DNA from: Phoenix dactylifera
Taxonomy: Eukaryota; Streptophyta; Magnoliopsida; Arecales; Arecaceae
Length of the DNA stretch: 64,000 bases
Direction of reading: 5' to 3'
Assembly: GCF_009389715.1 (NCBI RefSeq)
Contig: NW_024067786.1
Coordinates: 496,001 to 560,000 of the forward strand
Part shown: positions 24,801-34,805 of the stretch, one piece after another
Layout of the letters: each line of letters opens with the position of its first letter
Position numbering within the stretch: position 1 is the first letter of the stretch
Notes under the pieces: model-generated
Told to the model about the DNA's origin: nothing
Seen by the model: only the letters and a program-made list of their open reading frames with translations
The model's database searches: none
Translations under genes and position numbers: made by a program

Positions 24801-25537
24801 ATGTGTAATCAGACAACTTCGTTGGTTTTATGCAAATCCCATACCATTTCATTGTTTGCAACCGGTAACAATTTGACGGCATGTCTGCAGATCAGTGACA
24901 ATGATGATGAGGACATAAGCCATATCTTTGAAGATGCTTCTGATTTCATTGATTATGTGGAACACTTGGGTGGAAAGGTATTGGTCCATTGCTTTGAGGG
25001 GAGAAGTCGAAGCGCAACAGTGGTACTGGCTTACTTAATGCTAAGAAAGTAAGAATGATCAAGATAATCTTTCACTTAATTATAAAATATAAGCATTTAG
25101 CCGGGTTCTTTCTCTCAAAGAAACAATTGATCAGGTTCTAATTCTTAGATGCCATTATCATCTCCAGGAAGCTCACTCTCTTAGAAGCATGGAACAAGCT
25201 AAAGAAGGTGCACCGCCGAGCCCAGCCAAACGATGGCTTTGCTAAAACCCTCTTGGATCTTGACAAGAGGCTGCATGGGAAAGTTTCTATGGAGTGGCAG
25301 CAGAAGAAACCAATGATGAAGGTATGCCCTATGTGTGGGAAGAATGCAGGCCTGAGCAGCAGCTCGCTCAAGCTCCATCTACAGAAGTCCCACAGAAAGA
25401 TATCCTCAGGTAGTGTCGACAGTGCGATGACTCTAGAGATACAGAAGGCTCTAGAGGCGCTTAAAATCAGCCGCGGTGGCATGGCCAGCCCAACTCAGAA
25501 GCAATGCCAATCGTTTGTAGATGGATTTTCTCATTAA
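15854..25537 (+). CDS. PHS1: PHS1 (PROPYZAMIDE-HYPERSENSITIVE 1): atypical kinase plus dual-specificity phosphatase
   Basis: Nine exons with compatible phases: 15854-16008, 17633-17852, 19168-19344, 19427-19587, 19661-20747, 21270-21416, 21484-21711, 24891-25048, 25168-25537. Together they give 900 codons plus stop; Arabidopsis PHS1 is about the same size. Exons 3-5 hold the actin-fragmin-kinase-like domain: [25 protein letters not shown] near residue 160, the catalytic-loop signature NEDR at 277-280, and WRGN..N at 288-294. The phosphatase domain spans exons 7-9, with the signature HCFEGRSR (Cys759 nucleophile, Arg765). A conserved CPMCGKNAG...HLQKSH segment follows near 831-853. In the family the kinase phosphorylates alpha-tubulin under osmotic stress and the phosphatase domain restrains it, controlling cortical microtubules. 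Exon 1 is the least certain part (poorly conserved N terminus; the ATG at 15854 is in phase). Introns reach 3.2 kb, and intron 7 carries a TRIM. Confidence 0.92.
16758..16836. repeat. Mixed TA/CA microsatellite in PHS1 intron 1
   Basis: Alternating TATATACA/CACACA dinucleotides run for about 80 bp. It is simple sequence within the 1.6-kb first intron. Confidence 0.75.
18512..18531. repeat. (TG)10 microsatellite in PHS1 intron 2
   Basis: Ten TG units lie in the intron between exons 2 and 3. Confidence 0.85.
21808..21986 (-). repeat. 3' LTR of the intronic TRIM (minus-strand orientation)
   Basis: This is the left copy of the diverged direct repeat; it starts TGTTGGGG on the plus strand. Confidence 0.6.
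22674..22850 (-). repeat. 5' LTR of the intronic TRIM (minus-strand orientation)
   Basis: This is the right copy of the direct repeat. The primer-site-like sequence adjoins its left edge, two bases away. Confidence 0.6.
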
Positions 25538-26925
25538 TATTTGTTGACCAGGGATTGTAGAGCAAGAAGAACAGAATCCTAGTTTTGCTAGATCAGTTTT
25601 TCGGGTACTTAGCTTGTAGTTAGTGGATGAGTATCATCTATGTCTTATTGACAGGTCTTTCAGCAAAGATTCACACCTGAAAGTTGCTATTTGTAAGCAA
25701 TAATAAGACTTCGATGCAAAGGATGAGGACACTCAACATTGTAGCATCTCTTCTGCTGTAATAATGCCGTCGATGTAACATTGAACCAGGGTAGAAATTT
25801 GATGAATCTTACCAAGTATTTTATGTGATGATGATGTAGATTGTATATGGTGAGAAATGTGGCTTCTCTGATTGGGCTTTTTGCTGGCTGACCCTTGCAC
25901 ATATTAGTCTTCCTCTTGTGGTTGATCATGGTTTAAACTGGTTCTAGAATCCTTGTAGAATGTCCTGATTCTTTTACCCACCTCCAAAATGAGGACTGAA
26001 AGTTGCTGAGTGATTAAAAGGAAAATACAAATAGATCAAGAAAATATAGTTAAATCCAGTAATGAAACAACCATACATAGTTTCTTCTATGGATGGCAAG
26101 TGACCTATCATGATCTTTCCAAGTGTCATGCATGAAAAAATTAATTAGATCTCGATCAATATAACGTTCTTGATGATTTATTATAGTTTGTTCATATGGC
26201 TAAAAGTTGGATGTTGACACTTAGACTTGTGCGTGTTGATGAAGCAAAGAGTGCTAGTGTAATTAACTATGCTACTTTCTCCACCCCAAACTACGTGCGA
26301 ACCCAAGATTGGTGTGAAATAATGGCCATTTTAATGGTCATAGAAATGATTGGCCACTATTTAATTGTCATTTCCATCCTAGTGGCCTGCCTAGAGAAAG
26401 AGTGATGGACATGCAATATCTAACATTTTCATTATTCATTTAAATAAAAGATATTCTAGATGCACAGTGGCATTTGGCTTGAGCAAAACTACCATCATTC
26501 TTTCATTATTGCTGTCTATTTTCAAAATTAAAAAAAATCACCGTAGAAGTCAGTATATTATTGACAAACCAAGGACCCAAATTTGGCATATAATGCATGG
26601 CCATAATTCTACTTTAACAGTTAATAACAGTTTAGTGTAGGTCCATAATTTGAGGATTAACTCTCATGACTTGTGCTTCTCCATTTTTCATGCACTCCCA
26701 TGCACCGTTATTCCCTCCGCACCACAAATTTTTGTGGTTAAGAAACTGGAGACTAAACCAAATCAAACTTACTCTCTATCGTCCAAAACCACCTTTCTAT
26801 CATACCACCTCCAACTCCAAACCACCTGAAACAATTCTTTATACAAGTTTGAGAAACATCTTTTCTTCTCTTGGACCAAAAGAAGAACAAAAATCTTCCA
26901 AAAAGTTTATGACATTACTGTGACG
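25538..26925 (+). other. PHS1 3' UTR and intergenic region before the inhibitor gene
   Basis: The first few hundred bases are probably the PHS1 3' UTR (AATAATAAGA near 25700 is a plausible poly(A) signal). The rest is AT-rich. A TATA-like TTTATACAAG near 26838 lies about 85 bp before the inhibitor ATG. No other gene is supported. Confidence 0.45.
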
Positions 26926-27471
26926 ATGACAACCTTCCTCCTCTTTCTTTGCCTCTCCATTGCCATCATCCAACCAACCGCCGCCTCCGATGCCATCAAC
27001 AGCACCAGCCACCTCGATGAAGCCTGCAGGAAGACCTTCGATTCCGACCTATGCATCAAGGCCCTCTCAGTCTATCCCGAGAGCCAAACCTTCGACCTCC
27101 ATGGCCTCGCCGGCCTTGCCATCAGGGCAACCGCCTCCGCCGCCGCCAACACCTCCTCCTACGTCTCGAAACTCCTCGACGAGGCGAAAATCGAGGATGA
27201 GGGCTTCCAGCAGTGTCTCTACGACTGCGAGGAGAGCTTCATCGATGCATTCGAGCAGCTCGACGAGTCGACGGTGGCGATGGACAAGATGGCGTACGGG
27301 GACGTGGACTTGTGGGTGACGGTGGCCAAGACGGACGGCCAGTTGTGTGACGAAGGGTGCGAGCATGTGTCGTCGGCCATGAAGGCGCAGCTTCATGCTA
27401 AGAGTTCGGAGTTCAGCAAACTCTGCAGCATCGTTCTGAACATGACCAGCGTCCTGGCCGCAAGTCATTAG
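26926..27471 (+). CDS. Secreted invertase / pectin methylesterase inhibitor (PMEI-like, 181 aa)
   Basis: The ATG at 26926 begins a hydrophobic signal peptide (about residues 1-20, TTFLLFLCLSIAI, probable cleavage near AAS). The mature part is a four-helix-bundle inhibitor. The conserved disulfide cysteines are present: Cys34 and Cys43 in the N-terminal hairpin (EAC...SDLC), then Cys101 and Cys141 across the bundle. Cys97, Cys145 and Cys167 are extra. The motifs CLYDCEESF..AFEQLDES and the spacing of about 40 residues between the last pair fit the family. Such proteins act in the cell wall or vacuole and block either acid invertase or pectin methylesterase; sequence alone does not tell which. 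It resembles the group usually labelled putative invertase inhibitor. The gene is single-exon, and its coding part is GC-rich against an AT-rich background, as often seen in monocots. Confidence 0.88.
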   Translation: MTTFLLFLCLSIAIIQPTAASDAINSTSHLDEACRKTFDSDLCIKALSVYPESQTFDLHGLAGLAIRATASAAANTSSYVSKLLDEAKIEDEGFQQCLYDCEESFIDAFEQLDESTVAMDKMAYGDVDLWVTVAKTDGQLCDEGCEHVSSAMKAQLHAKSSEFSKLCSIVLNMTSVLAASH

Positions 27472-28879
27472 AACAATGTTAATTACCTGTTGTACTTTTA
27501 GGTTTCTTTTTCTTGCTAAGGCCCTATCCGGATTATTTTATGGTCCATAATTTGGATCATTGTTCGTGGTTTCACTCTCTTTCGTTTTTTTTTTTTTGTT
27601 TTTTTTGGTTATGTTATGTACTCACCTTCAACTTGATATCAACTCTCCATCTTTCTAAGTCTTTAAGTGAAGGCCAGCATCAATAATAAGATTTTTTTTT
27701 CATTAATATTCTCCTAAATATCGAATTTTATATGAATACCTTTTCAAAATTGATATTTACATGTATATCTTTATAAAACACTTGTTTTGCTACTCTAACT
27801 TTTTTATCCTTATTTTTTACATATGTATTCATGCCATCTCATGCCATTAAAAAATTAATGGTTTCAAATTAAAATGACCAAAATATCCTTAATGGATAGA
27901 TATGAAAGAAAAAAAAGCGATCGCAATGGAAAACAAAAAAAATAATTTCAAAATTCTATTTTATTTTTAATTAAAATAAATATAGTTTTTATTAACGGTG
28001 TTAGAAGAACCGTTATATGAGGATTATTTATGCAAAACAGTATTTATGAAGGTACAGATATATATAAAAATTTAAGAGAACATTCATGCAAATTTAAATT
28101 TTTTAAAAAATATTAACGTAAAAAACTTTTTTTTTGTGATATATTAGAATTAAATTCGTGACGAATTTGAATGCACTGAAGATCTAATCAAATAATGGAG
28201 ATTTAGCCTAATCGCAACTCAATCACGATCCGATCATGAGCTTCTGATTTTCTCGATATGATTGAGGAGTGAAGTCAAATTTTTTCATACGCATATATAA
28301 ATAGTGTATTGTGCATGACTTCTCAATAGTTCAATTATTTCTAAAAAAAGGAGAGCGCACCCTCTACATTTGCTGGAGGGCATCCGTAGATATCTCTCCC
28401 GGGCACGACTAGCTATTCTGACATGGCATTAGAGTTAGGGTCGTCGGAGGGTTACTGCGTTATAGGTTAAAATCCCTTACAAATTAATATTTGTGTACAT
28501 GATCAGATTGTCATCTCGACTTGTCTCAACTTGTTTATCCATTCATGCCTATGGTCTACATTTGTTTTGAACAAAAAACCCACACATTTCTTTAGAAATG
28601 AAATGGGAATAAAAAGAAAACAAAGAAAGAAAAAAAGGAAGGAAAAAAAAAGAAAAGAATAAAAAGAAAGAGGAGAGGTCCCCAACAGTGCAAGCACCGA
28701 CCAGCTCCCAATGAAAGGCTATTTGTTTGAAATTTTCTACGAGAAGGGTCCCTGCACAAGGGAGGCGTCTCCCCTATAAATGCTCCTATCTTCCCAAACT
28801 TGGTGAAGAAAGAATTCAATCCCAAATCATTTGGAGGCTTTACCAGTTTATCAAGCTGGCTCCTCAGATAATCCCCCCA
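27472..28879. other. Intergenic region with a weak LTR-like fragment
   Basis: AT-rich, with poly(T) runs near 27580-27606. Between about 28150 and 28480 there is an LTR-like sequence: CATATATAAATAGTG as a TATA-like site, then TGACATGGCATTAGAGTTAGGG near 28420, which loosely recalls a primer-binding edge. The stretch 28600-28680 is purine low complexity. No partner repeat was found, so I do not call a complete element. Confidence 0.35.
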
Positions 28880-29370
28880 TCACTAAACAATTTTGGGGGA
28901 GTGGACCTTTTGATCTGAAACCACGACTCCAAACTTGTAGCAGCCGGCGGTCGGTACACCTTCGATAAGCATGTCATCGGAACAGAATTAAGAGCTACAT
29001 GAAAAGGCATAGTGCATGCAAGGTGCGTGTTGGAAGCAGGTAGTATCTATTTGACAGACGACTCGGCCACAATGATCGTCTGGATTCAGGGTCGGTATGG
29101 CAACAACGATCGGCACCTGTTGATTCGGGACATCTGCAGGATTGTCGGAGAGCTTGTCATTTCCTGAGCCACTTATATTTTTTGAAAAGCGAATATCGTT
29201 GCCGACTGAGTTACTTCTTATGCTATGTATCACTCGAAAGAATTTTTTTGGAAATGCCCCAAGGCTATTCCTCCCCCCTTTGTTATCTCCTCTTGTCGAT
29301 TTGTACTGGGTGCACCCATGCCCATGTGGTGTGAGTCACCCGTGTATCAAAAAAAAAAATAAAAAAAATC
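28880..29370 (+). mobile_element. 5'-truncated LINE, RNase H-like 3' end and tail
   Basis: Read on the plus strand, pieces of a plant LINE C-terminal RNase H domain are recognisable: NFGG-V, then LVAAGGRYTFD, GTELRAT, and DDSATMIVWIQ (the counterpart of GDSATVISWIQ in better copies), followed by a KANIVAD segment. Several in-frame stops interrupt it. After the coding remnant comes a short 3' UTR (TGTACTGGGTGCACCCATGCC...) and an A-rich tail at about 29347-29367. The LINE at 60590-61455 in this window has the same layout and similar 3' UTR, so both belong to one family. The 5' edge is approximate. It is dead on arrival and now degraded. Confidence 0.7.
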
Positions 29371-29629
29371 ACTAAACAGTTCCGGCGCACTATAGCAAGC
29401 TTACCTAGTTCAAGCATATCGACGTTTTTTTGCTACAAAGTCTCGTAACCATGAATTGCACCAATATCCTTTTTTATTTTTTTCCACCAAACATTGCCAA
29501 TGAAAAATATTTTGAGAATAACACCAGGCCTCGAGGTATCAAACAGGAAAACTAACTGTCCACCAAGCTGCATGGATCTCCCAAAGGCCATCCCATCAAA
29601 CAGTTGGCAAAACCTAAAACACTCAAAAC

Positions 29630-30624
29630 TAGGGTGGCAATCGGGTCGGGTCGAGTATAAACGGGTCGGATCAGATACAGGTCGGGTCAAAAAATCATAA
29701 ACCTGAATCTGATCTGTTTATTAAACAGGTCAGAAATTACAACCTGAATCCGACCTGTTTATTAAACAGATCAGAAATTACAACCTGAACCCGACCTGTT
29801 TATTAAATCTGTTTAATAAACAGGTCGAGTTACCTGCTTAATAAATAGGTAAACGGGTCAAGAAACCCGTTTAAGACCCAACCCCCTCCCCTCCCCCTTC
29901 CAGCCCCAAAGACACTGCCTCCCCCTCCGTTCGCCGCCGACGGCTGCCGCCCCCCTCCCGGAAGCCCCGCCTCGGAAGTCGGAGGGTCCCACGACCCCAA
30001 CCGCGGCAAGCCTTGGGCCGTCGACACCCGCGGCTCCCTCCGCGGCCACCACTTCCTCCTCCGCTTCTCCGACGACCCCTTCGAGCCTTAGCCCCCTCCT
30101 CCAACCTCGACACTGGCGGTGCCGTCATCGTCATCAAGTCCCTCCTCAGTCCTCACCAACCTCCTCGGCATCATCGAAGGCCTCGGCTGGGGGAGGCAGT
30201 GGCCGGCTCCGGTCTTCAACAGAGGGGTGACAGCCGGAGGGAGACCTTCGGCGGCTCGGCAGCCAGGGGAATAGAGGGAGAGATGGAGGAGGGAAAGAGG
30301 GAAAGAGCCCAATGGCTCTAGGGTTTCTTAATTTCTTTTAGTTAGTTTTCATCTGGTGATCTCCCAGCCATTAGATCTTGGTCCTCTTAGAACCTCCATC
30401 TATTTTATTTGGGATAAAATCAGGCCCAATAAGACCCATCTATTAAACAAGTTATATTGGTTAAACGGGTAAGACATTAAAAATCTGTATCCGACCCAAT
30501 TAATAAACAGGTTAAACGAGTCAACCTGTTTATGATCCGAACTTGTTTAAGCCAAACCCAAACCTGTTTATGGCGGATCGAGCACGGATCGGATTGGCGG
30601 ATCGGATCATATTTTGCCATCCTT
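29630..30624 (+). mobile_element. Pack-MULE-like element with captured GC-rich gene fragment
   Basis: A perfect 9-bp direct duplication, actcaaaac, lies at 29621-29629 and 30625-30633. Between the copies the left end starts TAGGGTGGCAATCGG and the right end, reverse complemented, starts AAGGATGGCAAAATATG, a short imperfect inverted repeat. Subterminal zones at both sides are rich in GGGTCGGGTC / GACCCG words and in TGTTTATTAAACA near-palindromes, including a 41-bp tandem unit (29701-29820, about 2.5 copies). The core (about 29880-30320) is strikingly GC-rich and coding-like: 29993-30091 reads DPNRGKPWAVDTRG followed by SLRGHHFLLRFSDDPFEP and a stop. That is what a captured host exon looks like. 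A 9-bp duplication points to Mutator-like transposition; an 8-bp hAT duplication with a chance extra match is the alternative. The source gene is not recognised. Confidence 0.6.
29701..29820. repeat. 41-bp subterminal tandem repeat of the Pack-MULE-like element
   Basis: Units start at 29701, 29742 and 29783 (ACCTGAATC.GA.CTGTTTA...). Each includes a near-palindromic TGTTTATTAAACA core. Subterminal repeats of this sort are known transposase-binding regions in several DNA transposon families. Confidence 0.7.
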
Positions 30625-30633
30625 ACTCAAAAC

Positions 30634-32124
30634 CCATCCCTCCCATAAAATTTAGCTCCTCCAGCTGACTTTCGTCACTCCTTTGCCGACTCGAGCACTT
30701 TTTAACATCTCCTAGCAAAAAATACTACCGACCCTTGTTTCTATGTTCTACATCTTTTCCAACTTAGTTCAAGTGAAGGGGAGATATCAACCAAAGTCTT
30801 ATTAGCACAAAGAACCTCAAGAGAGTAAAGAGAGGTCCGTGAGGAACTGACTCATGTACAGAGAACATCCATAAGGAAGTTTAAAATAAAAACCAGGCAC
30901 TACGTATGATCTAAAGAAAAAAATGGGTGTTTCCTTGCTATCATATCAGACCAAATTCCACCGTTACCAAGATTGCAGTAGAACTAAAAAACAAAGCCTA
31001 TACTTCATGGAGAATTATTTCCTAAAATATGTATCCTTCGAATATGTGCAATTCACTAGTCAAATGAATCTCCAATTCCAAACAGTTCCAAAACTTTTCA
31101 GTAGATATAGATAGCGAAAATACTCAACAGGCTTCTTGTCCTCGATGCAGCAGTGGGGAATCTAATTGCAAACCACCAAACTCTCACCTAAGAAACAGAA
31201 GATTGTTGCAACTGATAGCCCTTTTTAATTACCAGCAAATAACAGCCTGGACTTCCACTCGTGCCTTCCAAATGCACTCTATAATTAGCCAGTGCAAAAC
31301 CTTAGACACCAAGCACCTTAAACATCCATTTTGAACTCAGCTTACCTGGTCTGGTCAATTAAAACGTCTGATATCATCAAGAGAAAAGACCAACAAATCA
31401 ATCTTTCTTTCTAGCCCATCAGAGTTCTCAGTCCACTGAGATTTATTATAAGGCTACAAGCATTAGGGAAATGGCACACAACGGACCTTGCAAATCACTA
31501 CAACCCATATCAGACATCTGAAAAGCATCCATCATGGAGAAAATCACAACTAATTACGGACATCTTTGTACAAGTTAGCAGATTAAGAAGATTATCATCA
31601 GTAGTAGTAGTATCCAAGGGAGAAATCACAACTAATTATGGACATCTTTTTACAAATTAGCAGATTAAGAAGATTATCAATAGTAGTAGTTCGAGCAAAT
31701 CAATATATTCAAAAAAAAATGGTTTGTGGTCGTCATGCTATATTAAACATCACAATGACGGTGCTACACAAGATAGTAAAGCTGTAAGTTCTTTTCAATA
31801 AATACAATGTGACGAAACAGAACTGAGAAACACAATTGACAATAAAGTTTTAAAAAATGAACATGGAATGATCCATATAACTGAAGAGGTTGCTGTTGAC
31901 AACAAGAAGAAATTTAGCTATCACACATGAAAATAATTCATAAAATTCAGCTGAACGATAAAATAACATTTAGAGCTCCAAATAAGGAAGAAAACAGAAC
32001 ATGCATACACTTTCTGAAGATGTTGGTATATTGTAATGAATCATATGCAGCAACTACTATCGTTACAGTTTGTTCAAACACTTCTTCATCTTTGCATATA
32101 TAATGATGCCATGATCCCCACTCA
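30634..32124. other. Intergenic region between the Pack-MULE and the RS-rich gene
   Basis: No gene is supported. It includes an 82-bp tandem duplication (31539-31620 and 31621-31696). The part nearest 32125 is presumably the 3' UTR of the minus-strand gene. Confidence 0.45.
31539..31696. repeat. 82-bp tandem duplication
   Basis: Two copies of a unit starting GAGAAAATCACAACTAATTA, with a few differences (ACGG versus ATGG, TTTGTACAAG versus TTTTTACAAA). Each ends in an AGT trinucleotide run. Confidence 0.75.
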
Positions 32125-34560
32125 TCAATCATAGCTAGCATTCAGAAACTTCAGCAACTCATTGCGGTTGCTTTCTGCTAACTTGTCTTCCTTTGTTTTC
32201 TCAAGCTTCAACATAATCTGGAAAAGAATAGAAGTCTAAGGAATAATTTCTGATCTTCAAAAAAATTATAGCAATAGATCAATGCATAAAAGTTCGGACC
32301 TTTTTGCCAGACACAGCACTGCGCCGAACACCATCCTCTTTGTCACGGCCAAGAAACTGGAGAATAAAAGAATTTTCTTTTAAAATAAAAATAGTTTATT
32401 GAAATCCTTGTAAAGCCTGAAATGAAGATTGTTAATTTCAACTACCTTTGAAAGCTGGACAGGGCTGCTGCACCGCTCAGTCTGCAGCTTCTGTATATAG
32501 CTCCCGTAGCCAAAAATCAGCAAGCCAACATGACACCCAGCAAGCCAATCCAACATCCAGTTACCCATTTACAGACCCCAGCTCCAATGTCAAAGAGCCG
32601 ACCCAGAAACAGGCAGCAAGTAATATAAGGATTCCTTGCTATAGCTTAAAAACCTTGAAAACACTATGATGAGGCAGTTGCTTCCTATTTATATAAAGAT
32701 GAAATGAAAATACACAAATATGCAGGATGGCAATTCTGCTTAATCATAGAGGTGGCAAGAATTTCATCAGAGCAATATATTAACTATCAACTTATTATAG
32801 ATCAAAGATAGCATGCTATATGCCTTTAATCTCCAAATGCCTACATCTGTTACGCACCTTCATCTCATATTATACAAGTAGATCTAAGCTGAGTAAGATC
32901 TCACAAGTCCCAAGCTCAAATATACCAATTTCCGAACCAACCCACTAAAGATACAGGGCAATTAAAAAGCACCCGCACATTTACACAAAAGACCTACAGG
33001 TAATATAACAACCTACCTCTTTATGCTTCGGTTTGTGGCGTTTGTGACTCTTGCTTCGGTCATTATCCTTGGTCCAACATCAAAAATGTTGATCAGAACT
33101 TTTTAGGAAAAAAAATGTATAGAATGCTTGAGAAAATGGATGTGTTCATAATAAACATTCAAATGCATATCAGGGCACACCTTCTTTGATCTTTCACTAT
33201 GTTTGCGCTTCCTCAATCGATTTGATGCCTCACATTCACCATCAGAGGAGCTCTTGCTACTGCTGTAAAATCATAATCAATGTTCAGTGCTAAAATAACA
33301 CATCAACAAGCAAATGATGGAATTCTACAGAACTGAAAGAAATCATCACATAAATCATAAGTGCCAAGCTGATATTGGGTCATGCATATTCTAAAGACAG
33401 AAAGCTCTTCTATGGCAGGAAAGTTACACCTCTCCCATTCAACCCATAATTCTGTCTTGTACAATTCACATAATTCTCATCATTGGGTCATCATCGTCAA
33501 CAAAAGTTTGTCTCATCAAAAGGAAGTATTCTATGCGTCACAACTCTGATTCAAGAAGACACCAGAAAAGGATTGGAAATCTATAACTGGCTGCTCATCA
33601 GACATATTCTATAGAACTGGTGTCAGATCTCCTAGCAAAAGGTGCATAGAATGCCAGCTGGCGAATAACAAGAACCAACCTTTCAGATCAAATAGCCAAA
33701 GATTATGTATCAAGATGACCCTCCAGAATTTCATGCACTTGGGAAAATCAAACTAGTTTTGATGCAAGGAACCATATTCATCTCTATGGCACAAAATTCA
33801 ATCTAAATAAATGAACATGATCCCGAAGTCCCCATCTTTTGTCTGACTCCAATAACATTAGTTTGATAGGAAAATACATCACCATTTGTTAAAGATTATA
33901 AGAACAAAAAGGAGGAGAAAAAGGTATTAAAAAGAACTCGCTCCTACAAGCACCACGCTAAGCACCATCTAACAAGCAACCCTCCTGAGTCTCCACATTC
34001 TGGGGACAGTAGTTTCACGGAATACTTGCCAGTTCTTTTATAAAAGCCTTAAAATTTCCAGAAACCCCTCTAGTCTACGCATCATCCATTTCCAAATCGA
34101 GGCTTCGTATCAAGAAACATGCTAATTCTCATATTCAAATACAAACAATACAACAACATATGAAATCAATCAGAAGTCCTCCACAACGCATCTTTAATAG
34201 AATTCCTCTAAATTCAAGCAGCAAATGTGCACCATACACTGGCAAGAAGATTTTGCATGAAAGGAGCAAGATTATGACCTAATCCAACCCATAATTCTAA
34301 TCCTAACCCTAGAAATTCCTTGTAGAGACGGAACAGGTTAAAGAGGCTACTCGCCTGTAACTACTGGTATAATAAGAAGAGGAATCGCTGGGGGATCGGT
34401 GCCTCCGCCTCCGCTTCCCTCGAGACTGGTGATCCTTGCGAACCCTGACGGCGTCTCTGCCCTCACGGCGGCGGCGGCGGCGACGGCGGTCATGGAGAGA
34501 AGAGGAGTCCGAGGAGTAGGAGGCGGAGGAATCTGAAGACGATGAGGAGGAGGCGACCAT
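32125..34560 (-). CDS. Ser/Arg- and Lys-rich nuclear protein, conserved plant family of unknown function (177 aa)
   Basis: Six minus-strand exons: 34560-34355, 33262-33181, 33067-33017, 32490-32446, 32356-32300, 32217-32125. They join in phase to 178 codons including stop. The N-terminal half is Ser-rich then strongly basic (SSLHDRRRRRRRREGRD, KRRRRHRSPSD, SHKRHKPKHK). This is typical of nuclear-speckle or splicing-associated proteins and supplies several nuclear-localisation-type clusters. The C-terminal half is the conserved part: SSPVQLSKFLGRDKEDGVRRS, then AVSGKK, IMLKLEKTKEDKLAESNRNEL, LKFLNASYD. I recognise this as a conserved plant protein but cannot name a function. The ATG at 34560 is chosen because upstream in-frame codons give only a non-ATG start. 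Intron 1 appears to use a GC donor (CAG|GCGAGT). The remaining introns are GT-AG. Confidence 0.78.
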
Positions 34561-34805
34561 GGCGAACGGGTCAAAAGAGGGGCGCTCCCTTCCGGTCTTC
34601 TTCAAACCCTCGCTCCCAGATGGCGAATCGCCTTTTATTCGCTACCGACTCGCGTTGTTCAGTCGGACCGAATTCTAAAGGCGGCACAATCTTATAGGGC
34701 TTCGTAATCTTAATGGAAAGGGCTGGGCCGGTCCATGGTGTGACCGGGCTATATTTAAATGAGCTACACCAATTTGGGCTGGGCCAATTGGCTCTAAAAG
34801 ACTTA

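Noticed and set aside
29433-29690. Possible PPR-like gene fragment on the minus strand, split by the Pack-MULE-like element
   Set aside because: A few words (QLFDGMAFG) recall PPR proteins, but the context does not hold in a continuous frame and no helical repeat pattern follows.
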